Origin: Zea mays
Lineage: Eukaryota; Streptophyta; Magnoliopsida; Poales; Poaceae
DNA length: 64,000 bases
Assembly: GCF_902167145.1 (NCBI RefSeq)
Contig: NC_050099.1
Location: forward strand, 17,250,434 to 17,314,433
Direction of reading: 5' to 3'
Below are positions 34,298 through 44,725 of the stretch, piece by piece (within the stretch, counting starts at the first letter, position 1; every line of letters starts with the position of its first letter). The position numbers and the translations under genes were made by a program. A model generated the notes under the pieces. That model made no database searches. It had not been told where the DNA came from and was given only the letters and a program-made list of their open reading frames with translations.

Positions 34298-34455
34298 TAT
34301 GAACCTTATGTGCAATGGTTCATCCTTATGTGTTCCTTCTCTATGAGTCTTATGTGGAATGCTTAATCGTTACGTTGGTTTCGTATGAACCTTTTTGTCC
34401 AATGCGTCATCATTGTGTTCCTTTGCTATGAACCTTTATGTGCAATGCATTACAG
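34298..34455 (+). repeat. Tandem repeat of about 43 bp before ORF1
   Basis: Units start TATGAACCTTATGTGCAATG at 34298, with diverged copies at 34342, 34384 and 34427. They lie directly upstream of ORF1, in its likely leader. Confidence 0.75.
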
Positions 34456-34523
34456 TTCATACTTTACAGTTCAAGTCTGTTCTGTGTTGTCCAAATTAAT
34501 GTATTCCTGTATTTCATTCCAGA

Positions 34524-35922
34524 ATGGCTGACAACAACTCAAACACACCTTTTCGACCTACTGGTGCCAGCCCCAATTCAGGTAACCAGTCTTTCCCCCC
34601 ACCCATGTGGGATCCTCAGATGTGGCAGGGCCAAGGTTTGGACCCAACCCATCCTTCTACATTTACTACTCCTACAAACCATATGAGTAATCCTACCTGG
34701 TCCCAGGGAGCTAATGACCCATCTACATATACCTTTCGTAGTCCATGGAACCCATTTTTTGGTATGATCAATCCTGGGGGTCCTCCACTACAACCATCAT
34801 TCAGTCAACCCCAGTTTGCACCACCCATTCCATGTCCACAGGTTTCTACCCATGTTCCCAACCAGACTGACCCAATTACTTTTGAATCCGAAGCAGAACA
34901 TAGTGTCCAGGAAGTTAACAGCCCAACCAAACCTTCAGACACACCTTTCACATTTAGAAGGACAAAGGAACAGAACTTCAAACCTGCTGAAGACCTGTTG
35001 CTTTGCAAAACATGGCTAGAGATTAGTAGTGACCCAGTAATTAGCACAGGCCAGAGAAAGGAGGGGTTATGGGCTAGAATTGAGAAAAGGTATAATGAAC
35101 TTAGAGGTGAGTTTCCAATGAGACTTAATAGGGCCCTGAGCAGCAGGTGGGACAAAATCAGAGCTGAAACAGGCAAATTTGCTGGATTCTACGCTAGAGT
35201 CTTAAGGGAAAACCAGAGTGGCCTCACAGATAACGACAAGGTACACTTATATTAATTTGTAATACTTTATGTATGGTCATGGTTTATGTGAACTTACTAT
35301 TATTCATGCACTTACAAGTGGTTATACATATTGTGTAGACTTCAAAAGCAGCAACTTTGTATGCAACATCACAGAAAAAGCCATTTCATTTCATGCACTG
35401 CTGGACGCGCCTGAAAGACGAACCCAAATGGGATGCCATGGTTCATGGCAGCCCATGGAGAGGCAATGCGGGGACCGAGCTTGTTCGTAGTCTAACACCT
35501 ACAGGTTCTGTGAATGAAGTGGAATCTGATGAAGGTGGTTCGAAAGGCAAGAGACCATTAGGACGTGACTCGACGAAAGCATCCAGGAAGAAGGCAATGT
35601 CCAGTTCATCCCAGTCTACTGACTACCTCTCAAGAATCCATGACATTCAAATAGCAAGATTGAAGCAAAGTGAAGAAAAATCAGACCTCAAACAACAAAA
35701 CATTGAGTTCATGAAGGAAGTTGAACTGAAGAAGTTGGAGGTTCAGTCCAAGGAAATAGAAGTGCAGGAAAAAAATTGATGATGGAAGACAGGAAGCAAA
35801 AGGATGAAGAGCTGAACAAACTTTATGCCATGGATATGGATGCTTTACCAGAAGAGTTGAGAGCTGTATACATGGCGAGGAGAAAAGGTTTAATTGATTT
35901 TTTCATCAACAATCCTATCTGA
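34524..35922 (+). pseudogene. PIF/Harbinger ORF1, Myb/SANT-like DNA-binding protein, one frameshift
   Basis: Exons 34524-35240 and 35339-35922 are joined at GT-AG in phase 0 (NDK to TSKAATLYA). The N-terminus is rich in P, N, S and Q. A Myb/SANT-like region follows (FKPAEDLLLCKTWLEISSDP, then RIEKRYNELRG and LSSRWDKI), then a lysine- and serine-rich part and a coiled-coil C-terminus. Near 35773 a run of seven A, where eight would keep the frame, causes an early stop. The frame then continues as LMMEDRKQKDEELNKLYAMD to the stop at 35920-35922. ORF1 proteins act with the transposase in binding element ends and bringing it to the nucleus. Translation from the early stop would still give most of the protein. 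Confidence 0.85.
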
Positions 35923-37317
35923 AGAGTACTTATTTATTTCATAAGGTGTTGCTCACCTGTGTATCGGCGTACCCTTGCCATGTGTGTTTGCACTTTATAC
36001 AATTTCGAGTAGTCTGAACATTTCCTTACTATTTTGAGAACATGAGCATGGTTTTTGAACATTGTTTATTGTAATAATATTGATATTCATAATAACGTTG
36101 TTGTCATACATGACTCAACGATTGGCAACATATGCAAATTATTTGTAGCAGATGCATTACAGAGGACAATTACCATGACTTCTTCACTGACGCCCAAGAT
36201 ACATGACTTCCATTGCTACAACTACTTCTACTTAGTTCATAAATGAAATATAACAACATTGTTGAACCACATAATACGGATGAAGACCTTCAACCCATCG
36301 ACCCTCTACGTGCCCAAAGGTGTTCTATCAGGTTGTGCTGCAAAGACAAGTATGTGGTCTGAGATGTCATGTCCTGGTCGGGGTCGTTGGGTAATTCAGA
36401 ACGGATATGATTGTTTAGCCACTCGTTGCGGACCTCAGGAATATTGTTACAAACTTCGGGGGGACCTGTGGGGCCAACGAAATCCAGATTTGTTGCACCA
36501 TCACCTTCGTCCTCGACAATCATGTTGTGCATAATAATACAAGCAGTCATCATCTCTGCGAGGTGATTACGATCCCAACCATAAGCAGGCCCACGTAGAA
36601 CTGCCCACCTCGCCTGCAAAACCCCAAATGCTCGCTCTATGTCCTTTCGACAACTCTCCTACTTGGTTGTGAAGTGAACCTTTTTTTCCTCAAAAGCGTG
36701 ACGAATTGCTTTTACAAAGGTAGGCCAATTGGGATATATACCATCGGCTAAGTAGTATCCAAAATTGTATGTGGTACCGTTAATAGTGAAGTGCACTGGT
36801 GGCATCGTCCCATTACGTAACGGATCAAACACTGGTGATCGATGAAGGACGTTGAGATCATTGTTAGTACCAGGCATTCCAAAGAAGGCATGCCAAATCC
36901 ACAGGTCATACCCTGCGACTGCCTCTAGTATCATTGTTGGCCTCGAATTGCGCCCACAAAACTGTCCGCGCCATGCAGTAGGACAGTTGCGCCATTCCCA
37001 ATGCATACAGTCGATGGAGCCTAGCATACCCGGAAACCCCCTGTCCGTGTTAACACTAAGTATGCGAGCAATGTCGTCGTGGTTAGGGATACAGAGGTAT
37101 CGTTCGCTAAAGGAAGATATGATTGCGCGACAGAAACGGATAAGGCAGTCCCTAGCCGTAGTCTGTCCAATCTGTATGTACTCATCGACCGCATCGCTTG
37201 GTAACCCGTACGCAAGGATACGCAAAGCAGCACAAACTTTTTGCAATGGACCAAGACCTGCTAAACCAGTTGCATCACATCTTACTGTGAAGTAATCGTC
37301 TTCTCGTTGAACGGCAC

Positions 37318-37965
37318 TGTTGGGGACCTTCGGCGTCCGAAGGTCCTCAAAAACATGATTTAATAGTGTTTCTGGAGTATAATGTGCAAACAGGTATCTT
37401 CGGACTCGAATCGGTATCACAGAGGGAGAAGCTCAAAGCATACGAAGGTTGATACAGCACCGAAGCTGTGAGCAGAAAAGCTTCGGCATGGTGGCAGGAA
37501 AGGAAACCGACTTAAAGATGAAAAGGCTATTCGGACCTCGATGGATTACTATAGAGTTATTGTCAGATGTAAAGGGCATAAATGTAATTTTGTAAGGGCT
37601 GTGTCCCGTGTCTATAAATAGGTGAACAGTATCCCCGTATTGTTCACGCTGACTTGGCATTCGCTTTTTGCGTCACGCTTGTACAATCCTTTCCTTCCGA
37701 TTGAAGGTACACTTGTTGTTCAATAATATTTTTGTTTATGTTAAATAATAATAAATGATTGTTCATGTTTTCCTTTACATTCTTCATATTTCATCCTTCG
37801 TCATTATTTGATTAATTTATGAAGGTATGTCCTTCATAACCTTCGTCCGCAAGGCACTATGTCCTAAGGGAAATAGTGCTTCGGAGGACGAAGGGCATTA
37901 ACGATTAACATTTTTTATGTTGCCTTGTTCTTAAACTCTTAGTACTTGAGAACAAGTCCCCAACA
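37318..37965 (+). repeat. 5' LTR of the Tat-like element
   Basis: Runs TGTTGGGGACCTTCGG to AAGTCCCCAACA. TATAAATAGGTGAACAG near 37613 is its likely promoter. It is rich in CTTCGG and CCGAAG words. Confidence 0.93.
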
Positions 37966-37984
37966 TTGGCGCCCACCTCCGGTG
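37966..37984 (+). other. Primer binding site of the Tat-like element
   Basis: TTGGCGCCCACCTCCGGTG directly follows the LTR end CAACA. The TGGCGCC core is usual in Tat and Athila elements. Confidence 0.75.
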
Positions 37985-38038
37985 AACTCACTTCCATTTC
38001 TTGAGCTTTGAATACCTTCGGCGAGCGTCACCTTCGTC

Positions 38039-39556
38039 ATGCCGCCGAAGAAGGCTTCAACAACAGGAGCTGGCACACTGCAGTCGCTGGATCCCAATCA
38101 GGATGTTATTTCTCTTAGAGAAGCCCGAAGCCAGAAAAGGAAGGCTGTCAGTCCAACACCTCCGGATGATGATCTTGATCAGGAAATTCAAAATTTGGAG
38201 ATCCTTCAGCAACAAGTTCAGCGCAGGAAGGAAAAGATGGCTCGTCTAGCTGATCTTCAGAGACAGATAGATGAAGCTTCGGAAGAGGTCCGTCATTTCG
38301 TTCAAGACGATCAAACCCGAAGGCCTCCACGCAGAGAGCTTCATCAGGAAGATTTCCGCAATGAGGACGACTGGTATGAAGATCTCCATCATGGAAACTT
38401 TGCTTTTGATGATGCCTCTCCTCTTTCAACAGAATTGCAGGCTACACCTTGGCCACAGACTTACAAGCCACCCCAGCTTCCCATATATGACGGTCACTCA
38501 GACCCGAAGCAATTCCTAATGAGCTACGAGGCAACAATATCTTCATACGGTGGCAATACGGCAGTCATGGCAAAATCCTTCGTCATGGCCGTCAGAAGTG
38601 TTGCTCAGACCTGGTACTCTTCTCTTCGGCCAGGGACAATCACTTCTTGGCAGAAACTGAAGGATATGCTCATAACTAGTTTCCAAGGGTTTCAAACAAA
38701 GCCGGTCACTGCTCAGGCCCTTTTCCAATGCACCCAGGACCACGAAGAATACCTTCAGGCATATGTCCGAAGGTTTCTGCGTTTAAGGGCACAGGCGCCG
38801 ACAGTGCCCAATGAGATTGTCATTGAGGCCATGATCAAGGGGCTTCGGCCAGGGCCATCAGCACAGTATTTTGCCAGGAAGCCACCACAAACGCTGGAGA
38901 AGCTGCTCCAGAAGATGGATGAATATATTCGAGCTGACAATGATTTTCGCCAAAGAAGGGAGGAGGCCTTCAGATTTTCTGAGATGACCAGGGGCTTCGG
39001 AGGAAGATTCTATCCGAGGCATGTCAGATCAATTCATAATTCCAATCAAAATGATGATAAGGGGAGCCAGCAGCAAAAGCCACAGTACTCCTCACAGGCT
39101 TCGGGGCAACAGCAAAGCTCCTTCCGACCACCAGCTCCAAGAGGCAGAGGCGCCAGGGGCTTCGGCGGAAGATTCGGGGATCAACCCAGAAGAATATTTT
39201 GCTTATTCTGTGGTGAAAACAAAGGTCATACTACCAGGATGTGCCATGTTACCATTCAGAAGCAAAAAGAGATAGCCGAAGCTGCCGCGCAACAGGCTCA
39301 ACCGAAGCAGGTCATGCATACAGCTTCGTATCATTCGCCCTACATCCCAGAATATGTGGGCAACCATCCTGCAGTCTCTGCTGCTTCGGCAAGTCAGCCT
39401 TCAGCTTCCTGGCAACAGCCTCCGCCTCCACCTCCGTTGCAACAAGGCCAGCAGCCAGAAGGGAGCCAATATGCTCCACATCAAAGGGACTTCAGAGAAC
39501 AGTCCGAAGCTCGCACGGTCAACAGCACCGTGCCAGAATCAAAACACATCTATTGA
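38039..39556 (+). CDS. gag: Gypsy gag protein, 505 residues, intact
   Basis: Starts MPPKKASTTGAGTLQSLDPN 74 bp after the 5' LTR. A helical, glutamate-rich coiled-coil stretch spans about residues 40-90. The retrotransposon gag domain spans about 150-310 (PKQFLMSYEATISSYGG, then AQTWYSSLRPGTI and AYVRRFLRLRAQAP). An RG- and Q-rich region follows, then a knuckle-like CLFCGENKGHTTRMC near residue 393, whose spacing CX2CX5HX4C is one residue longer than usual. It ends in a proline- and glutamine-rich tail. It would form particles that package element RNA. The frame is unbroken and is not followed by pol. Confidence 0.9.
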   Translation: MPPKKASTTGAGTLQSLDPNQDVISLREARSQKRKAVSPTPPDDDLDQEIQNLEILQQQVQRRKEKMARLADLQRQIDEASEEVRHFVQDDQTRRPPRRELHQEDFRNEDDWYEDLHHGNFAFDDASPLSTELQATPWPQTYKPPQLPIYDGHSDPKQFLMSYEATISSYGGNTAVMAKSFVMAVRSVAQTWYSSLRPGTITSWQKLKDMLITSFQGFQTKPVTAQALFQCTQDHEEYLQAYVRRFLRLRAQAPTVPNEIVIEAMIKGLRPGPSAQYFARKPPQTLEKLLQKMDEYIRADNDFRQRREEAFRFSEMTRGFGGRFYPRHVRSIHNSNQNDDKGSQQQKPQYSSQASGQQQSSFRPPAPRGRGARGFGGRFGDQPRRIFCLFCGENKGHTTRMCHVTIQKQKEIAEAAAQQAQPKQVMHTASYHSPYIPEYVGNHPAVSAASASQPSASWQQPPPPPPLQQGQQPEGSQYAPHQRDFREQSEARTVNSTVPESKHIY

Positions 39557-39699
39557 CAAATATCCTACCTTAATAGCAATCTTTTTCATTCAGTTTTATT
39601 TTCTGTAATAAAGGACATTGTTTAGGTTTCATGTAATTAGTTTCGTTGATTCTTACAAGAAAAATATGTTTTCTTCACAGGTTTGTGATAATAAAAAGG

Positions 39700-40060
39700 A
39701 CCTTCGGACTATCGAAAATCCTTCGAAGCAACAAAAAGTCGTTCTAAGGAACGCAGAGTAAGTCTGACGAAGTCACAAAAAGTCGTTCCGAAGGGAGCGC
39801 AGTGTAAGTTTTCTGCTCCAAAGTCGTTCCAAAAGGAATGCAGAGCATACAGCGAAAAGTCAACGCTGATACCGCCTAAGTAAAAGGCGAAGAAGCTCCA
39901 AAGACGTTCCTAAGGGAATGCAGAGCTTATACCGCCTAAGTGAAAGGCGAAGAAGTTCCAAAGACGTTCCTAAGGGGATGCAGAACTTACAGCGAAAAAT
40001 AAACGCTGATTCCGCTGAAGTAAAAGGCGAAGAAGCTCCTAAGGGAGGCTTATAATGAAA
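39700..40060 (+). repeat. Minisatellite-like tandem array downstream of gag
   Basis: Diverged units of about 60 bp, built from blocks such as CCAAAGACGTTCCTAAGGG, ATGCAGAGCTTA and CCGCCTAAGTGAAAGGCG. The blocks recur at about 39820, 39900, 39960 and 40030. It fills part of the space where pol would be expected. Confidence 0.8.
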
Positions 40061-40546
40061 AAGTCAGTATTGATACAAAAGATTGTGCCCCATTGCAGGA
40101 ATGTGCGCATCTTCGGCACAAAATATCATTTTGCATAACATAACATCATCACATCATTTTGCATAGCATAATCATCATACATCATGTTGCATGTGGCACA
40201 AGAAGGGGGCATGTTATCGATCTTCGGAAAATGCTTTGAAAAAGGGCAAATCATGCCAAGATACAGGGAGAAACAATATTGATCTTCGAGGTATAGCTTC
40301 GGAGATTATTTTTATGAAGCTTGGATATTTCTTATCAGAACACTATGGATATTGTCGTGATAAATGATAAATTCTTCTTCACGAAGCATGAAAAGAAGGG
40401 AAGGTGTTTTTTCGTCGAAGACTCAAAAATGGTACGTGTTTAAAGTTTCATGCATCGTAAAGAATTGAATCATAAAACAAGTATATTACATACAGGATTA
40501 CAGAATATTACACAAATCATATATCAAATGTTTTTTGCAATAGCAC
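40061..40546 (+). other. Non-coding spacer of the Tat-like element
   Basis: AT-rich DNA with CATCATTTTGCATA-type words repeated at 40130-40190 and no open frame of note. It separates the repeat array from the 3' end of the antisense gene. Confidence 0.6.
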
Positions 40547-43500
40547 TTAGTCTTCCCTAAGTACTATCTCTGCAGCTTCGTTCAGCAGTCGATCGACAAC
40601 CTGATCCATGATAGCTTCGGCCATCTTTTTAATTTCGTCGTCAGGCTGAGGGCCCGAAGATGCTTTAGTAGGATCTGAGTGAGGACGGGATATTATTACA
40701 TCACTATTACAGATCGCGAACGAACTATAAAATTAAAAGTTATAACGCAATGAAAACTATTCGTTAGTACCTATTTGCCCTTCAGGCTCTGCGTTTTTCT
40801 CAGCAGCCTCGGCTACTTTTCTAGCCTCATGAATCCCTTTCTCGCTTTTCTGAATGATTTCTTGGGCCATTTCTCTACCACCGTTGTCCCAGATGTCGGT
40901 GAAAAATTTTCCCCCAACCGCGCTAGCTTCGGCTGAAGGATCTTTTATATCTTCAGTGGACAAGGTGGCTTCGGACCGCGATAAAATCTTTACATGTTCA
41001 CATCCTTTCCCCTCCAAAATGGTGGCAATCCCTCTGGCACCAGAAAAAGCGCAGATGTCTCCGCGGCTATTTAAAATTTCTTCAAAGGCCTCCGCCTCAT
41101 GATTGATCCATTCCAGGGGACCTTCGGGGTTACCTCTTATAAAGTTTTCTTCTTGCGAAAATGCGCCAACGCTGGCGAAGCTAGTTTTTATTTTCTTGAC
41201 ACACTCCATAGATTTGTCGAAGTATTTCTTCTTGGCTGACCGAAGCTCTTTAACAGTTTCTTCTAAATGATTTGCCCATTGGTCGCTGAGTTCTCGCCTT
41301 GTTTCTTCAAGTATGCATTCCTCTTTAGCCCTGGCTAATTGTTTACGAAGGTTTTCAATTTCACGCTTCTGAACTTCGGCCTGACCTTTGAAAATAGCTT
41401 CGTCTTCTTTTATTTTATTTATTAAGGAATGCAATATTTTGTCTTTTTCGAGACCTTCGTTCCTCAGTTCAATTACTTCGGAACGAAGGTTGCTCAGGGC
41501 TATAGTACATCCTTCGTCCTCAGCATCTTTCTGTGCTCTGAGGGCATTGCTGAGTATCAGGCCCTGCAGACAGGAATATGTCTGTGTCAATAGTTTTAAA
41601 CAAACGAAAAATTTTGAATTCAACAAAAATATAAGAATTCCATTTGTCGCACCTTTAAACTGTTGTAAGCTAGGCTGTCAGCCAGATCGTTCTTTGACAG
41701 CACCGAAAGTCCGTCTTCTAAAGTTGGGAATCCGAAGCTTCTGCTCATCTCCCGACAGACAGAAATTTCCTTGCTGTCGGGGAGGCAGTACAAGAAATCT
41801 TCTTCTCCACTGCCATTAAATATCAACGCTCCCTTTGGATATTTCAACCTTTGGGCATAGTGTTGGGCCTCTTGTTCTTCTTTTTCTGATAATTTTTTCC
41901 CTGAAGCATGACGAAAAATATAATCACGAATTTTGGGGGATGCTTCGGGGGTAACAACACCAGTTTCTTCAGCAAAAGTTGGCTTTGTTATTTTTTCTGC
42001 CTCACTTTCCAAGGTTTTTGCCTTGGTGGGCTCTGAGGGCCCAGCTTCGGCTTCAATTTCTTGCTCTGGAGCCGCAGAACCAGAAATTTCAGCTGTTGTT
42101 TCAAAAGTAATAGCAGCCTTCTTCGGAGGTGTGCTCGAAGATATGATCGTTTCCAGTACATCTAGCACATTAGCCATTCTTTTTCTCTTCGGAGTTGCAG
42201 CTGGCACTTTTTCATTTTTTGATGTCCCAATAATTGCTGAAGGACTCAAAACTTCTGATGTTTTGGAGTCCTCGGTTGCTTCCTTTACCTCTTCCATTTT
42301 TTCTGTGAATGGCGCTTCGGCCTTCTCTTTCGTTTCCGGTAACAAAATTTTTGATTGCTCCAATTTTGTCTTCGTTGGTACTTCGGCTGTTTCTGCGACT
42401 TCTGGCAGCAAAGTTGACTCGGCTGGTTTTTCAGCTTCGGTGGCCGAAGAAGTCTCTCCGGTAAACTCAGGCACCGAAGCTGGTTCAATATAACGCGGCC
42501 GATGCGTAAGAACCTTTATCTTCTTCCTTTTTGGTTCTGGCTCGCTAGGAGCAGCTGCAGTTTCTTCTTTTGCAGAGATTGTATTTTTTCTCTTCTGCCT
42601 TCGAATGGGGTAGCAATAGTCAGGGTAGACAAACCCGATGGCATCAAATACCCGATTCAGCCTTTTCTTTTTTCGGCCTCCGAAGGCTGCTGACATTGCA
42701 GTATCTTCGGCCTTCGAGTAGGTCCCAAGCAGCTCATCACTTAAATTGTCAATGCTTTTCAACCACTCATCATCTGGCTCAATAAATTTATCTCCAAATT
42801 TAAAAGTGTACTTAAACCTGACAAGTCCACCTTCGTCGGCCTCTTTAATGGTTTCTTGTGGCATTTCCCATTTCTCCGCAAGCGGCCACACCCTGAAGGC
42901 AATATGCTCTTGTACTAAGTCCCTTGTTCCCATAAAAGAGCAGACAACGCCGAAGGCTCTTTGGCACTCTTCGGCGGCTTCATTCATTTCAACCTTCGGC
43001 CTCCGAAGGCCGAAGCTTTGCCAAATAGGACGCATGATTATACCTTTGATGTCTTCTCGTGTTTTCAGATCATTTTTTACATAAAACCACTCTGTCATCC
43101 AGCCGCTGGGCCATTTTTTCCGAAAAGTTGGCACGGGGCAGCTTGACCCAGACCGAGAAACAAATTTGTAGCAGCCAAAGTTATTGTGATACTGTTCCTT
43201 ACCCCAAGGTATTGTCTCGTATGATAATTCGTGAATATTGCAGAAGCTTCTTGCATCAGGCTTCAGACCCTGGCTTCGCACGGCCCACACGAAGATATTC
43301 AGCCTTATGATTGCCTCGGGGGTAAGTTGGTGAAGATAGACTTCAAAGATCTTCAGCACTTCCACGACGAAGCTGCTCAAGGGCAATCGCAGCCCAGCCT
43401 TCAAAAAGCTTCGGAATACCACGACTTCATTTTCTTCGGGGTCTGGGCAAGTCTTTTCCCCTTCGTCCGCCCTCACAATGGACAGATCCCGGAAATACCT

Positions 43501-43782
43501 TCCTCTCATATTAACAAGATGATTCTCTTTGATAGTTGATTTACCATAAACTGAATGGCTTGGTCGCCAGGGGCGATCTTCGGAGTCTTCGCCACCGCTG
43601 TCCACATCAAAACTGTCACTGTCACCAGTATCTTCAGACAGCCCTTCCAGAATTTCCCTGGTGATCTTTTCTGTGTTGGTCTTCGACATTGCTATAAGAA
43701 ACCCTAAGTTCTTCTCTTCATCAAGACTCAGCTTCATCTCAGCGGCAGCCTTCTTAGCAGCTTCAGACATCTTCGGAAACAC
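40547..43782 (-). CDS. Spliced antisense gene with Transposase_28-like domain
   Basis: Three minus-strand exons, 43782-41653, 41563-40771 and 40674-40547, join at GT-AG borders in frame to give about 1016 residues. Residues 1-60 are charged; an acidic patch follows (EDTGDSDSFDVDSGGEDSED). About 120-330 resembles Pfam Transposase_28 (putative gypsy-type transposon): VVVFRSFLKAGLRLPLSSFV, LHQLTPEAIIRLNIFVWAVR, WPSGWMTEWFYVKND. A basic patch (KKKRLNRVFDAIGFVYPDY) precedes a long low-complexity E/K/T/P region, and exons 2-3 form coiled coils. A homologue lies at 48561-50019. A TATA box sits about 130 bp upstream. The role is unknown; Grande gene23 is a known antisense analogue. No stop breaks it. 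Confidence 0.8.
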
Positions 43783-43912
43783 TAAAAAACTGTTTTCAAA
43801 GCCGAAGCTTCAAAGCTAAAAGCTTAGCAGATCACAGTGCACAAGAGCTAAAAAATCAGTGAGCAGGAGTGGTTGGCCAGAAAGCGTGCAAAATAAGTTT
43901 GCGGTATGGCCG

Positions 43913-43920
43913 TATTTATA
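43913..43920 (-). promoter_or_regulatory. TATA box of the antisense gene
   Basis: The minus strand reads GCGTATAAATACGG about 130 bp upstream of the antisense ATG and about 160 bp inside the 3' LTR. Homologous elements have TATATAA (50222-50228) and TATAAAAG (47533-47540) in the equivalent place. Confidence 0.7.
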
Positions 43921-44077
43921 CGCTTGATGCGTTGAAAGATGAAAGACCCCACTTGTCATTGAATGTTGCTATTCTAGCAAAGGGAAGGTGTTTTTTTCGG
44001 ACCTTCGGCATAAAGCCTTCGTTCATATCGCAATCTGAATTTATTATTTCAAACAAATTAATATTGCGAGGGGCTAC

Positions 44078-44725
44078 TGTTGGGGACCTTCGGCGTCCGA
44101 AGGTCCTCAAAAACATGATTTAATAGTGTTTCTGGAGTATAATGTGCAAACAGGTATCTTCGGACTCGAATCGGTATCACAGAGGGAGAAGCTCAAAGCA
44201 TACGAAGGTTGATACAGCACCGAAGCTGTGAGCAGAAAAGCTTCGGCATGGTGGCAGGAAAGGAAACCGACTTAAAGATGAAAAGGCTATTCGGACCTCG
44301 ATGGATTACTATAGAGTTATTGTCAGATGTAAAGGGCATAAATGTAATTTTGTAAGGGCTGTGTCCCGTGTCTATAAATAGGTGAACAGTATCCCCGTAC
44401 TGTTCACGCTGACTTGGCATTCGCTTTTTGCGTCACGCTTGTACAATCCTTTCCTTCCGATTGAAGGTACACTTGTTGTTCAATAATATTTTTGTTTATG
44501 TTAAATAATAATAAATGATTGTTCATGTTTTCCTTTACATTCTTCATATTTCATCCTTCGTCATTATTTGATTAATTTATGAAGGTATGTCCTTCATAAC
44601 CTTCGTCCGCAAGGCACTATGTCCTAAGGGAAATAGTGCTTCGGAGGACGAAGGGCATTAACGATTAACATTTTTTATGTTGCCTTGTTCTTAAACTCTT
44701 AGTACTTGAGAACAAGTCCCCAACA
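44078..44725 (+). repeat. 3' LTR of the Tat-like element
   Basis: 648 bp, preceded by the polypurine tract GCGAGGGGCTAC. It differs from the 5' LTR at one position noticed (C at about 44400 for T at about 37640), showing a young insertion. Confidence 0.93.

Larger units (their letters stand above)
37318..44725 (+). mobile_element. Non-autonomous Tat-like Gypsy element with an antisense gene
   Basis: The element is 7408 bp with 648-bp LTRs (37318-37965 and 44078-44725) that differ at only one site I could find. The duplication GGCAC lies at 37313-37317 and 44726-44730. The primer site TTGGCGCCCACC follows the 5' LTR, and AGGGGCTAC precedes the 3' LTR. The plus strand encodes only gag. No protease, reverse transcriptase, RNase H or integrase motif was seen, so it must use proteins of another element. 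The other half carries a minus-strand spliced gene. Antisense genes and TGGCGCC primer sites are known from the Tat/Grande branch. Confidence 0.92.

Noticed and set aside
40757..41626. Treating the 289-codon frame as a separate antisense gene starting MLNSKFF
   Set aside because: Its first 21 codons are intron sequence. A GT-AG intron (41652-41564) joins it in frame to the upstream exon, so it is exon 2 of one gene.
41933..42493. A 186-codon plus-strand frame inside the Tat-like element
   Set aside because: It is the complement of the low-complexity E/K/T part of the antisense gene; serine- and alanine-rich with no domain.
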